From positions 1 through 5,672 of the forward strand of contig JAUQWR010000316.1 of NCBI GenBank assembly GCA_030835065.1: DNA of 5,672 bases. Reading direction: 5' to 3'. Below, piece by piece: positions 1 through 5,672 of this stretch. A program made the position numbers and the translations under genes. Numbering within the stretch: the stretch's first letter is position 1; each line of letters begins with the position of its first letter. This stretch comes from Candidatus Kapaibacterium sp. (GTDB taxonomy: Bacteria > Bacteroidota > Ignavibacteria > Kapaibacteriales > UBA2268). The notes below the pieces were generated by a model. It did no database searches and was not told where the DNA came from. It saw nothing but the letters and a program-made list of their open reading frames with translations.

Positions 1-1
1 T

Positions 2-1522
2 TATGTGGATAAAGTCGATCCATCGACTCTAACCGAAGCAGCCGTCAAAGGCATGCTCAACGAGTTAGATCCGCATTCAGTATATATTTCAGCTGACGAA
101 ATGAAATCGGTCAATGAAGATATGCAGGGAAGTTTTGATGGTATTGGAGTAGAATTCGACATTTTAAGCGATACTTTGACTGTTATTACTCCAATAGCAG
201 GAGGTCCTAGTGAGGAAAAAGGTATTTTAGCCGGGGACAAAATTGTTAAGATCGATGGCGAAAATGCCGTTGGTATCCAACGCAGCCAAGTTCCCAAAAA
301 ACTTCGCGGTCCTAAAGGAACAAAAGTAGAATTAGATATTTTCCGCAACGGAAATCCTAATTTGCTTCACTTTTCAATAGTACGCGACAAAATTCCTTTC
401 TTTAGTGTGGATGCTTCTTATGTGATTCCCGGTACAGATATCGGCGTAATTGCAGTTAATAGATTTGCCCAAACAACACATAAAGAAATGATGGAAGCTG
501 CACAAAAGCTCAAATCACTAGGTATGAAGAAGCTGATTCTCGACTTGAGAGGCAATCCTGGTGGCTATTTGCAGCAGGCTTTTGCTATGGCAGACGAATT
601 TTTGCCAAACCAAGGCGATACAATTGTTTATACAAAAGGTAGATACGAAGAGTTTGACGAAGTTTATACTTCCAGCCCTGGTAATGCTTTAGAAGATATT
701 CCGCTTATCGTTATGATTAATGCAGGATCTGCTTCTGCTAGCGAAATTGTGTCTGGTGCAATTCAGGATTTGGATAGAGGTCTTATTGTTGGTACTACTT
801 CCTTCGGTAAAGGTTTGGTTCAACGTCAGTATGATATTCCTGATGGTTCTGCATTTAGACTCACAATTTCTAGATATTATACTCCATCTGGAAGAAGCAT
901 CCAGCGTCCTTATAAAGATAAAGCTGGATACAGAAGCCTTTTGGGAAGACTTGAACTCGAAGAAGGTTCAAATATGGATCATGCTTTAGAAAAAATCAAG
1001 AAAAATTTGGCTAAGGACAACGAAGGTAAGTCCAAAGAAGATATTGTAAATCTTGATTCGATTCCAATATATAAAACACGTGGCGGACGCACTGTGTTAG
1101 GCGGTGGTGGTATTACTCCTGATTATATTATCAAATCAGATACAATCACTGATTTTAGCATTCAGCTTAGAATGAAAGGTTTATTTAACGAATATGTAAA
1201 TAATATACTTGGAAGCGGCAAAAAAATCAAAGAAAAATATAATGGCGATTTCAATAAATTCTTTAAAGAATTTGATTTAACTGAATCGGATTTAGCTGAA
1301 TTCAAAAAACTTGCCGAAACTAAAGGCGTTAAGTGGAATGATACAGAATACGAAATCGATAAAGATTATATTAAGACTGCAATCAAAGCTGTAATTGCAA
1401 ATATTAATTGGGATCGATCGGCTCAGTCTGTTATTTTTACTAAAGTGGACAAACAATTGCAAAAAGCTATGAATTTATTTAGCGAAGCTCAAAAAATTGC
1501 TAAAAATCATAAGAAAAAATAA
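2..1522 (+). CDS. C-terminal processing peptidase (S41 family, CtpA/Prc-like), 5'-truncated
   Basis: This is a serine endopeptidase of family S41A, which normally works in the periplasm and trims or degrades proteins from exposed C-termini. The frame is open to the left edge; the GTG at 5 lies inside a conserved YVDKVD-type stretch and is not the start, so the signal peptide and N-terminal helices lie outside the window. Counting V5 as residue 1, a PDZ domain spans about 40-125 (MQGSFDGIGVEF onward). The protease core follows, with LDLRGNPGG at 179-187, catalytic Ser244 in GSASASEI, general-base Lys269 in FGKG and Gln273; the 25-residue Ser-Lys spacing matches E. coli Prc and CtpA. After GGGGITPDY (366-374) comes a charged, lysine-rich C-terminal extension of about 125 residues, as in Bacteroidota-type members. 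The gene converges on rsmE and ends 17 nt before a strong hairpin. The substrate cannot be told from the sequence. Family assignment is very secure. Confidence 0.96.
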   Translation, partial: YVDKVDPSTLTEAAVKGMLNELDPHSVYISADEMKSVNEDMQGSFDGIGVEFDILSDTLTVITPIAGGPSEEKGILAGDKIVKIDGENAVGIQRSQVPKKLRGPKGTKVELDIFRNGNPNLLHFSIVRDKIPFFSVDASYVIPGTDIGVIAVNRFAQTTHKEMMEAAQKLKSLGMKKLILDLRGNPGGYLQQAFAMADEFLPNQGDTIVYTKGRYEEFDEVYTSSPGNALEDIPLIVMINAGSASASEIVSGAIQDLDRGLIVGTTSFGKGLVQRQYDIPDGSAFRLTISRYYTPSGRSIQRPYKDKAGYRSLLGRLELEEGSNMDHALEKIKKNLAKDNEGKSKEDIVNLDSIPIYKTRGGRTVLGGGGITPDYIIKSDTITDFSIQLRMKGLFNEYVNNILGSGKKIKEKYNGDFNKFFKEFDLTESDLAEFKKLAETKGVKWNDTEYEIDKDYIKTAIKAVIANINWDRSAQSVIFTKVDKQLQKAMNLFSEAQKIAKNHKKK

Positions 1523-1539
1523 TCTGATATAATGATTGT

Positions 1540-1579
1540 AAAATGGCTTTAATAGTAATTATTCTATTAAAGCCATTTT
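1540..1579. terminator. Bidirectional rho-independent terminator between the S41 peptidase gene and rsmE
   Basis: A perfect 16-bp inverted repeat (1540-1555 pairing with 1564-1579, arms aaaatggctttaatag and its complement) encloses an 8-nt loop. On the + strand the right arm runs into a T-run (1576-1580). On the - strand the reverse complement of the left arm ends in TTTT and then an AT-rich stretch. It begins 17 nt after the peptidase stop codon and 46 nt beyond the rsmE stop codon. The placement between two convergent genes and the A-run/T-run flanks fit a shared terminator for both. Confidence 0.88.
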
Positions 1580-1625
1580 TGTATATTATATAAATTCTTT
1601 ATCAACGTTACATTTTAATAAATAA

Positions 1626-2315
1626 TCAACAAGAAGCAAAGCTTATTGCGGCTACAGCGGCTGTTTCAGCTCTCAGTCGCCTATTCCCAAATTTCCATAG
1701 GATAGGATTTTTACTCTTTATTAATTCTATTTCTGATTGATTAAATCCTCCTTCGGGTCCGACAAACACAATTCTATTGGAATTCATACATGTATTTCGA
1801 GGATCATCGCCATGCTCATCAGCTAAAATTATTTGAGTATTAATAATCGAATCAAGAAAAATATTATCGAGTTTAGTTGCAGGATGAATTATTGGCAATT
1901 TACTACGCTTGCATTGCTTGATTGCAGCAATTGATTTTGCTACAAGCCTTTCTACTTTTACATTCTTTTTTTGTGAAAATTTAGTGATTAATGGATAAAA
2001 ATCACTAATACCTAATTCTATAGATTTTTCTAAAGCAAATTCAAGTCTGGAACTATCGTCGAGAATACCAATTGCAAGCCCTAATTTATATTCATTTTCA
2101 CCATAATTTTCGAGAATTCTAACAACTGAAGCAGAATAATCATTTTTATTTAATCTATTAATCAGTAATTCAAAGGCAAATCCTTTACCATTTACAGCCA
2201 AAATATTATCGCCTGAATTAATATGTAATGCTTTTAAATGTTTAGATTCCTCAATTGAAATCTTGTCAATAAATGTATCATCAGCTTGCAAATCCGGCAA
2301 AAAAATACATTCCAT
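1626..2315 (-). CDS. rsmE: 16S rRNA (uracil(1498)-N(3))-methyltransferase RsmE
   Basis: RsmE is a SPOUT-class (trefoil-knot) methyltransferase that uses S-adenosylmethionine to methylate N3 of U1498 in helix 44 of 16S rRNA, acting on the 30S subunit in the cytoplasm. The 229 residues match the usual 230-250. The N-terminal PUA-like part (about 1-70) includes HLKALHINSGD, where family members commonly have Arg in a VLR motif and this one has His30-Ile-Asn. The SPOUT domain carries EKSIELG (96-102), the KQCKR helix (133-137), the signature VGPEGGF (185-191) and the knot-closing RLRAETAA (213-220). The ATG at 2315 is supported by an AAGGAG Shine-Dalgarno motif 5 nt upstream. The gene stands alone, convergent with the S41 peptidase gene and separated by 179 bp from the gene upstream of it. 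Identification rests on motifs and is very secure. Confidence 0.96.
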   Translation of the reverse strand: MECIFLPDLQADDTFIDKISIEESKHLKALHINSGDNILAVNGKGFAFELLINRLNKNDYSASVVRILENYGENEYKLGLAIGILDDSSRLEFALEKSIELGISDFYPLITKFSQKKNVKVERLVAKSIAAIKQCKRSKLPIIHPATKLDNIFLDSIINTQIILADEHGDDPRNTCMNSNRIVFVGPEGGFNQSEIELIKSKNPILWKFGNRRLRAETAAVAAISFASC

Positions 2316-2320
2316 TTTGG

Positions 2321-2326
2321 CTCCTT
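2321..2326 (-). promoter_or_regulatory. rsmE ribosome-binding site
   Basis: The - strand reads AAGGAG, 5 nt before the ATG at 2315. It is a near-consensus Shine-Dalgarno motif, which fixes the rsmE start. It is also informative about lineage, because classical Bacteroidia rarely use such motifs. Confidence 0.8.
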
Positions 2327-2362
2327 GAAAATCAAATCATATTTTTACTCATTAAAATTTAG

Positions 2363-2376
2363 ATGAATTAATTCAT
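2363..2376. repeat. 14-bp perfect palindrome upstream of rsmE, with a third half-site nearby
   Basis: ATGAATTAATTCAT is its own reverse complement and lies 47 nt upstream of the rsmE start. A third copy of the half-site ATGAAT follows at 2381-2386. It could be an operator for a dimeric regulator, but in DNA this AT-rich a 14-bp palindrome can arise by chance. I could not pick out a convincing -35/-10 pair next to it. Confidence 0.3.
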
Positions 2377-2431
2377 AAAAATGAATATAACAACTTCAAT
2401 TTTAAATCACACAAAGGCTAAAATATGCAAA

Positions 2432-2472
2432 AAAGATTAAAATTAATAATATAATATCAAATTTTAATCTTT
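2432..2472 (-). terminator. AT-rich hairpin, probable terminator of the metallohydrolase gene
   Basis: A perfect 13-bp inverted repeat (2432-2444 pairing with 2460-2472) encloses a 15-nt loop. Read on the - strand it begins 22 nt beyond the stop codon of the metallohydrolase gene and ends in a run of six T (complement of 2429-2434). The layout fits a rho-independent terminator, although the stem has only one G-C pair and would be weak. It lies upstream of rsmE on the same strand, so it would keep read-through from entering rsmE. Confidence 0.5.
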
Positions 2473-2494
2473 ATAAGCTAAATATCTAAATATA

Positions 2495-3535
2495 TCATGG
2501 ATTCAATTTAGGTATCCAAACTGGTCTTCCGTGCCTGAAAACAACAAAATTACTAAGCTCGCTATCTTTTTCGCGTTCTTTGATAAGGTCATTCACCGGA
2601 TCGTCTTGACTATCGTCAGCTTGCTTAAAAGTGCCGAAGTGAATGCCCATTGTAAATTTTGATTTCACTAATTTATGAGCCATAACAGCTTCTTTGGGTG
2701 AAGTATGAACAGGATCCATAAACCATCGTGGCTTGTAGGCACCAATTGGTATCATAGAAAATCTCATAGGAGCAAATTTTTGGCTGATTTGCTCAAAATG
2801 CTTGCCCCAACCGGTATCACCAGCAAAAAAAACTGGTCCACCTTTTGTATGCAAAACGTATCCAACCCATAATGTAGTATTCCTATCGTCTAAGCCTCGA
2901 TTTGCAAAATGTCTTGCAGGAACAGCAGTTACTTTAAAACTTGAATTTTGGAAATCCTGCCACCAATCCAATTCAACACAATTACTAATACCATAGGATT
3001 CCATCAATGGTTTATTGCCTAAAGATACGACAAATAATGGCTTATGTACTTCATTGAGAGCCATAATTGTAGGATAATCCCAATGATCGTAATGATTATG
3101 ACTCAACAACACAACATGAATTTTTGGCAAATCCTCAAATTTGATTCCGGGATTTCTATGACGTTCAGGACCAATAAAAAACACAGGACTTACAATATCA
3201 GACCAAACGGGATCAGTCAAAATATTTAAACTGTCATATTGCAGCAATACAGTAGAATGATTGATAAAAGTAACCCTAAGTGAATCATCAGGAACAAAAT
3301 CAAATGGTTTAGAGCCATAGATGTCAGAAAAATCTTTTAGCCAAAGTCCATCTTCCTTGAACAAACGCCACCAAATAAAATCCCAAAAACTCCGAGATTC
3401 CGAACTATCTTGATTGATGAACTGCTTTCCATCGAAATTGCTGCTAATTGGTCCACTATACTTTGGTCCCGAAAATGTTGAGCATGCACTTATTATCAGA
3501 CCAATTATTAATATTTTTACTTTCATATTCATCAT
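2495..3535 (-). CDS. Predicted lipoprotein, NAPE-PLD-like metallo-beta-lactamase-fold hydrolase
   Basis: This 346-residue metal-dependent hydrolase belongs to the UlaG/NAPE-PLD-like branch of the metallo-beta-lactamase fold (Lactamase_B_2 type). The N-terminus is a lipoprotein signal: Lys5/Lys7, a hydrophobic stretch and an ISAC lipobox with Cys18, so the enzyme is probably membrane-anchored and faces the periplasm or outside. Metal ligands visible are His146, His148, Asp150 and His151 (HNHYDH), His209 (ARHF), Asp240 (GDTGWG) and His299 (GIHFGTF). Family landmarks LTDPVW (106-111), ELDWW (188-192) and IPIGAYKPRWF (262-272) are all present, so it should be active. Members act on phosphodiester-type substrates such as N-acyl phosphatidylethanolamine in animals; the bacterial substrate is unknown. 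The gene lies 54 bp downstream of queA on the same strand without an obvious terminator between, so co-transcription is possible. ATGs at 3535, 3532 and 3526 are all possible starts and none has a clear Shine-Dalgarno motif. Confidence 0.9.
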   Translation of the reverse strand: MMNMKVKILIIGLIISACSTFSGPKYSGPISSNFDGKQFINQDSSESRSFWDFIWWRLFKEDGLWLKDFSDIYGSKPFDFVPDDSLRVTFINHSTVLLQYDSLNILTDPVWSDIVSPVFFIGPERHRNPGIKFEDLPKIHVVLLSHNHYDHWDYPTIMALNEVHKPLFVVSLGNKPLMESYGISNCVELDWWQDFQNSSFKVTAVPARHFANRGLDDRNTTLWVGYVLHTKGGPVFFAGDTGWGKHFEQISQKFAPMRFSMIPIGAYKPRWFMDPVHTSPKEAVMAHKLVKSKFTMGIHFGTFKQADDSQDDPVNDLIKEREKDSELSNFVVFRHGRPVWIPKLNP

Positions 3536-3589
3536 TTAGGTTCAACAAACTTTATTAATGATACGAATTACAATTCTAAATATTTAAAT

Positions 3590-4819
3590 TTATCTGATTA
3601 GAAGGGATGAATCTCCATAACTCAAGAATCTATAATCACTATTTAAAGCATAATCATAAATTTGCTTCCAAAAATTTCGACCAATAAATGCTGAAACCAA
3701 AAGCAACAAAGTACTTTTTGGAAGATGAAAATTTGTTATTAGTGCATTTGCAGTTTTAATTTTATAGCCGGGCATAACAAATAGTCTGGTCCTTCCGGCT
3801 ATCTGTTCAAGTTTATTAGCTGTCAAATATTCTAAAATCGATTCAAATGATGCTTTTGTATTAATAATATTATTATCAGTATATTGATAAGGCTCATGCT
3901 GGTCCAACAACAAATCATCCTGATTATTTGCAACTAACTCTCCCCTATTTATTTTCAAACCCACCCAATAAAGTGATTCGAGTGTACGCAAAGATGTAGT
4001 TCCTGTTGCAGTAATAAAAGGATTAGATTTAGATAATTCATTATAAATCTTTTCAATCTCATTTTTAGAAACAAAAATCTGTTCGCTATGCATTTTATGA
4101 GATTTCACATCATTTTCAATTGGAAGAAAAGTACCAGGACCAACATGTAGAACCATCTCTGCCCGAGATATTCCTTTTTGTTGTAATCTATCCAAAACAT
4201 TTGGAGTAAAATGCAAACCGGCAGTTGGAGCAGCTACAGAACCGGATTTATCTGCAAATACAGTTTGATATCGCTCAATATCTTCTTGCGCTGCCTCGCG
4301 TTTTATATATGGAGGAAGCGGTACTTTGCCAAGCATTGATATAAGCTCTGCAAAACTTAGATTATTATTATTCCACTTTATCTTAGCTTTAACTATATTA
4401 TCTGTTTTTTTAATTATTTCTGCAAACAACTTCAGTTCGCCATGCCCTGCTTCAAGTATCATGCCTTGTTTGATGTTTCTACCTCCCAAGATGCACTCCC
4501 AAACACATTCATTTTTCTCAGACATTACAATCTGTGGATCGACTGAAGGGCTAATAGGACTGATGCACAGCAATTCGGCAGCTCCACCGGTAGGTTTATA
4601 CATATTAAGTCTGGCAGCAATCACTTTTGTCGAATTAACAACTAGTAATGAATTATCAGGTATATATTGATCGATACAATCAAACGATCTATTTTCAATC
4701 TTTGATTCATTAGCAAATGCAACTAATAATTTACTCTTGTCCCGCTGCTCCACTGGGTATTCGGCAATTTTTTCTGATGGCAGATTATAGTCAAATTCAT
4801 TTATATCAATATCAAACAT
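3590..4819 (-). CDS. queA: S-adenosylmethionine:tRNA ribosyltransferase-isomerase QueA (long form)
   Basis: QueA transfers and isomerises the ribosyl part of S-adenosylmethionine onto preQ1 at position 34 of GUN-anticodon tRNAs, giving epoxyqueuosine. From the ATG at 4819 (409 residues) the N-terminus FDYNLPSEKIAEYPVEQRD aligns with normal QueA starts. A TTG at 4831 would add four residues; neither start has a good Shine-Dalgarno motif. Signatures seen are GKVPLPPYI (164-172), the GSVAAPTAGLHFT block (193-205), LHVGPGTF (224-231), HKMHSE (241-246), GTTSLRTLES (273-282), NFHLPKST (363-370) and SYGDSSL (400-406). Ordinary QueA is about 350 residues; this one is longer mainly through about 45 extra residues between LRTLES and FVMPGY, plus about 12 near residues 85-105. 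It also lacks the short tail after the SYGD motif. Long forms occur in Bacteroidota-type genomes. No other queuosine gene is in the window. Confidence 0.93.
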   Translation of the reverse strand: MFDIDINEFDYNLPSEKIAEYPVEQRDKSKLLVAFANESKIENRSFDCIDQYIPDNSLLVVNSTKVIAARLNMYKPTGGAAELLCISPISPSVDPQIVMSEKNECVWECILGGRNIKQGMILEAGHGELKLFAEIIKKTDNIVKAKIKWNNNNLSFAELISMLGKVPLPPYIKREAAQEDIERYQTVFADKSGSVAAPTAGLHFTPNVLDRLQQKGISRAEMVLHVGPGTFLPIENDVKSHKMHSEQIFVSKNEIEKIYNELSKSNPFITATGTTSLRTLESLYWVGLKINRGELVANNQDDLLLDQHEPYQYTDNNIINTKASFESILEYLTANKLEQIAGRTRLFVMPGYKIKTANALITNFHLPKSTLLLLVSAFIGRNFWKQIYDYALNSDYRFLSYGDSSLLIR

Positions 4820-4860
4820 TTGCAAATCCAATAATTTAAAACTACAAAACTAAGTCGGGA

Positions 4861-4888
4861 ATAATATTTTTAAAAATAATATTTACAA
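4861..4888 (-). promoter_or_regulatory. Candidate sigma-70-type promoter for queA
   Basis: On the - strand TTGTAA (complement of 4883-4888) is followed after 16 nt by TATTAT (complement of 4861-4866), matching TTGACA/TATAAT at 4 and 5 of 6 positions. Transcription would start roughly 35 nt before the queA ATG. The surrounding DNA is so AT-rich that chance matches are likely, and the lineage's sigma-factor consensus is not known to me. Confidence 0.3.
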
Positions 4889-4922
4889 TTTTTCGATTTT
4901 ATGTATTGAAAAAGGACAAGAC

Positions 4923-4926
4923 GGAG
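4923..4926 (+). promoter_or_regulatory. clpB ribosome-binding site
   Basis: GGAG lies 9 nt before the ATG at 4936, within normal Shine-Dalgarno spacing, and supports that start for clpB. Confidence 0.65.
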
Positions 4927-4935
4927 ATAGAATAA

Positions 4936-5672
4936 ATGAATTATCAAAAATTTACATTAAAAGCGCAGGAATCGATACAAACAGCCGGCGAAATTGCAAA
5001 GAGTTATAATAATCAGTCTCTGGAGCCAATACATGTATTTGCAGCATTAGCTCAGGATTCTGATGGAGTTATTCCAAATATAATCAAACAAATTGGTGCC
5101 GATCTGAATGTAATACTTATCAAAACCAACGAATTGATTAGCAAGCTCCCTAAAGTTGCAGGTATATCCAATAATTATATTTCGGCTCAGTTGAACGACT
5201 TGTTTGGCAAAGCACAAAAAGAGGCTGATTTGCTAAAAGACGAGTTCGTTAGTGTTGAGCATATTCTTCTTGCTATGGCAGACTTAAAAAATGATTTAGG
5301 AGATATGCTTAGAAATAATGGAATTAAAAAGGAAGCCATTTTTAAAGTTTTAAAAAATATAAGAGGCAACCAAAGAGTAACTGATCAAAATCCTGAAGAT
5401 AAGTATCAATCTTTGACTCGTTATGGTCGAAACCTAACCGACGAGGCACGCAGAGGAAAGTTAGATCCAGTAATTGGTCGAGAAGATGAAATTAGAAGAG
5501 TATTGCAAGTATTGTCACGCCGAACAAAAAACAATCCTGTATTGATTGGCGATCCAGGTGTCGGCAAAACTGCAATTGTAGAAGGTATTGCTCTAAGAAT
5601 TGCATCAGGAGATGTGCCAGAAAACTTAAAATCTCAACAAATCATCTCACTGGATATGGGTTCTTTAGTGGC
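4936..5672 (+). CDS. clpB: ATP-dependent chaperone ClpB, 3'-truncated by the window end
   Basis: ClpB is a cytoplasmic hexameric AAA+ disaggregase that threads aggregated proteins through its pore and works with DnaK/DnaJ/GrpE. Only the first 245 codons of a protein usually about 860 residues long are present. The N-terminal Clp repeat domain spans about 1-145, beginning [14 protein letters not shown], with [11 protein letters not shown] in its first repeat and [10 protein letters not shown] in the second. NBD1 begins with the hallmark stretch [17 protein letters not shown] (167-183), then [14 protein letters not shown] and Walker A GDPGVGKT (205-212), where Asp206 replaces the commoner Glu. 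The [12 protein letters not shown] linker (147-158) is typical of ClpB and argues against ClpA or ClpC, although the middle coiled-coil domain that would prove it lies beyond the edge. The ATG is supported by GGAG at 9-nt spacing. The frame is uninterrupted to the edge. Confidence 0.95.
   Translation, partial: MNYQKFTLKAQESIQTAGEIAKSYNNQSLEPIHVFAALAQDSDGVIPNIIKQIGADLNVILIKTNELISKLPKVAGISNNYISAQLNDLFGKAQKEADLLKDEFVSVEHILLAMADLKNDLGDMLRNNGIKKEAIFKVLKNIRGNQRVTDQNPEDKYQSLTRYGRNLTDEARRGKLDPVIGREDEIRRVLQVLSRRTKNNPVLIGDPGVGKTAIVEGIALRIASGDVPENLKSQQIISLDMGSLV

Larger units (their letters stand above)
4820..4935. other. Divergent queA-clpB intergenic region
   Basis: This 116-bp AT-rich gap separates the queA and clpB starts and must hold the promoters of both unless clpB is read from an internal site. 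It contains a perfect 14-bp palindrome, TATTTTTAAAAATA, at 4865-4878. I looked for a CIRCE element (TTAGCACTC inverted repeat) and for a sigma-32-like heat-shock promoter before clpB and saw neither. I also saw no preQ1 riboswitch-like structure before queA. No convincing + strand -35/-10 pair stands out. Confidence 0.6.

Noticed and set aside
5..7. GTG as a true start codon of the S41 peptidase
   Set aside because: The codon lies inside the conserved YVDKVD segment and the frame continues to the window edge; a full-length member needs a signal peptide and N-terminal region upstream.
1..348. Open frame on the - strand opposite the S41 peptidase gene
   Set aside because: It lies wholly opposite a conserved PDZ-domain coding region, has no recognisable motifs, and reads as a low-information antisense frame.
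720..989. Open frame in another + frame within the peptidase catalytic region
   Set aside because: It overlaps the Ser/Lys catalytic block of a well-supported gene and encodes no recognisable domain.
4326..4670. Open frame on the + strand opposite queA
   Set aside because: It is antisense to conserved QueA sequence, and its hydrophobic, Ser-rich content is expected from the complement of that region.
4820..4935. CIRCE or sigma-32-type heat-shock control of clpB, and a preQ1 riboswitch before queA
   Set aside because: No TTAGCACTC/GAGTGCTAA inverted repeat, no CTTGAA-CCCAT pair, and no C-rich loop with A-rich tail typical of preQ1-I aptamers could be found.
5187..5369. Short - strand open frame inside clpB
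   Set aside because: It lies opposite the conserved ClpB N-terminal domain, with no ribosome-binding site or motif of its own.

Overview
The window is a compact, AT-rich stretch of a bacterial chromosome with ordinary housekeeping content. It holds five protein-coding genes, two of them cut by the window edges, and no RNA genes, insertion sequences, CRISPR arrays or long repeats that I can see. Three features suggest the Bacteroidota/Chlorobiota (FCB) side of the bacteria: an S41 protease with a long lysine-rich C-terminal extension, an unusually long QueA, and the overall codon and AT bias. Clear Shine-Dalgarno motifs before rsmE and clpB would fit Ignavibacteria- or Kapabacteria-like lineages better than classical Bacteroidia, which mostly lack them. 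This placement is inference from protein style only.

Layout, left to right. Positions 2-1522 (+) hold a 5'-truncated C-terminal processing peptidase (S41/CtpA) with an intact catalytic Ser/Lys pair. It converges on rsmE (1626-2315, -), the 16S rRNA m3U1498 methyltransferase. The gap between them carries a perfect 16-bp hairpin that can end transcription from both sides. A 179-bp AT-rich gap (2316-2494) follows, with the rsmE ribosome-binding site, a 14-bp palindrome and an AT-rich hairpin that probably terminates the next gene. That gene (2495-3535, -) is a predicted lipoprotein of the NAPE-PLD-like metallo-beta-lactamase fold. 54 bp upstream of it on the same strand is queA (3590-4819, -), for the queuosine pathway of tRNA modification. 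queA is divergent from clpB (4936 to the window end, +), the disaggregase chaperone, across a 116-bp AT-rich region that should hold both promoters.

The genes do not form one pathway. rsmE and queA are both RNA-modification enzymes, and the S41 protease and ClpB are both protein-quality-control factors. The only plausible co-transcribed pair is queA with the downstream metallohydrolase lipoprotein. I found no convincing undescribed system. The observations most worth checking are the long QueA variant, the lipid-anchored NAPE-PLD-like hydrolase and the intergenic hairpins.
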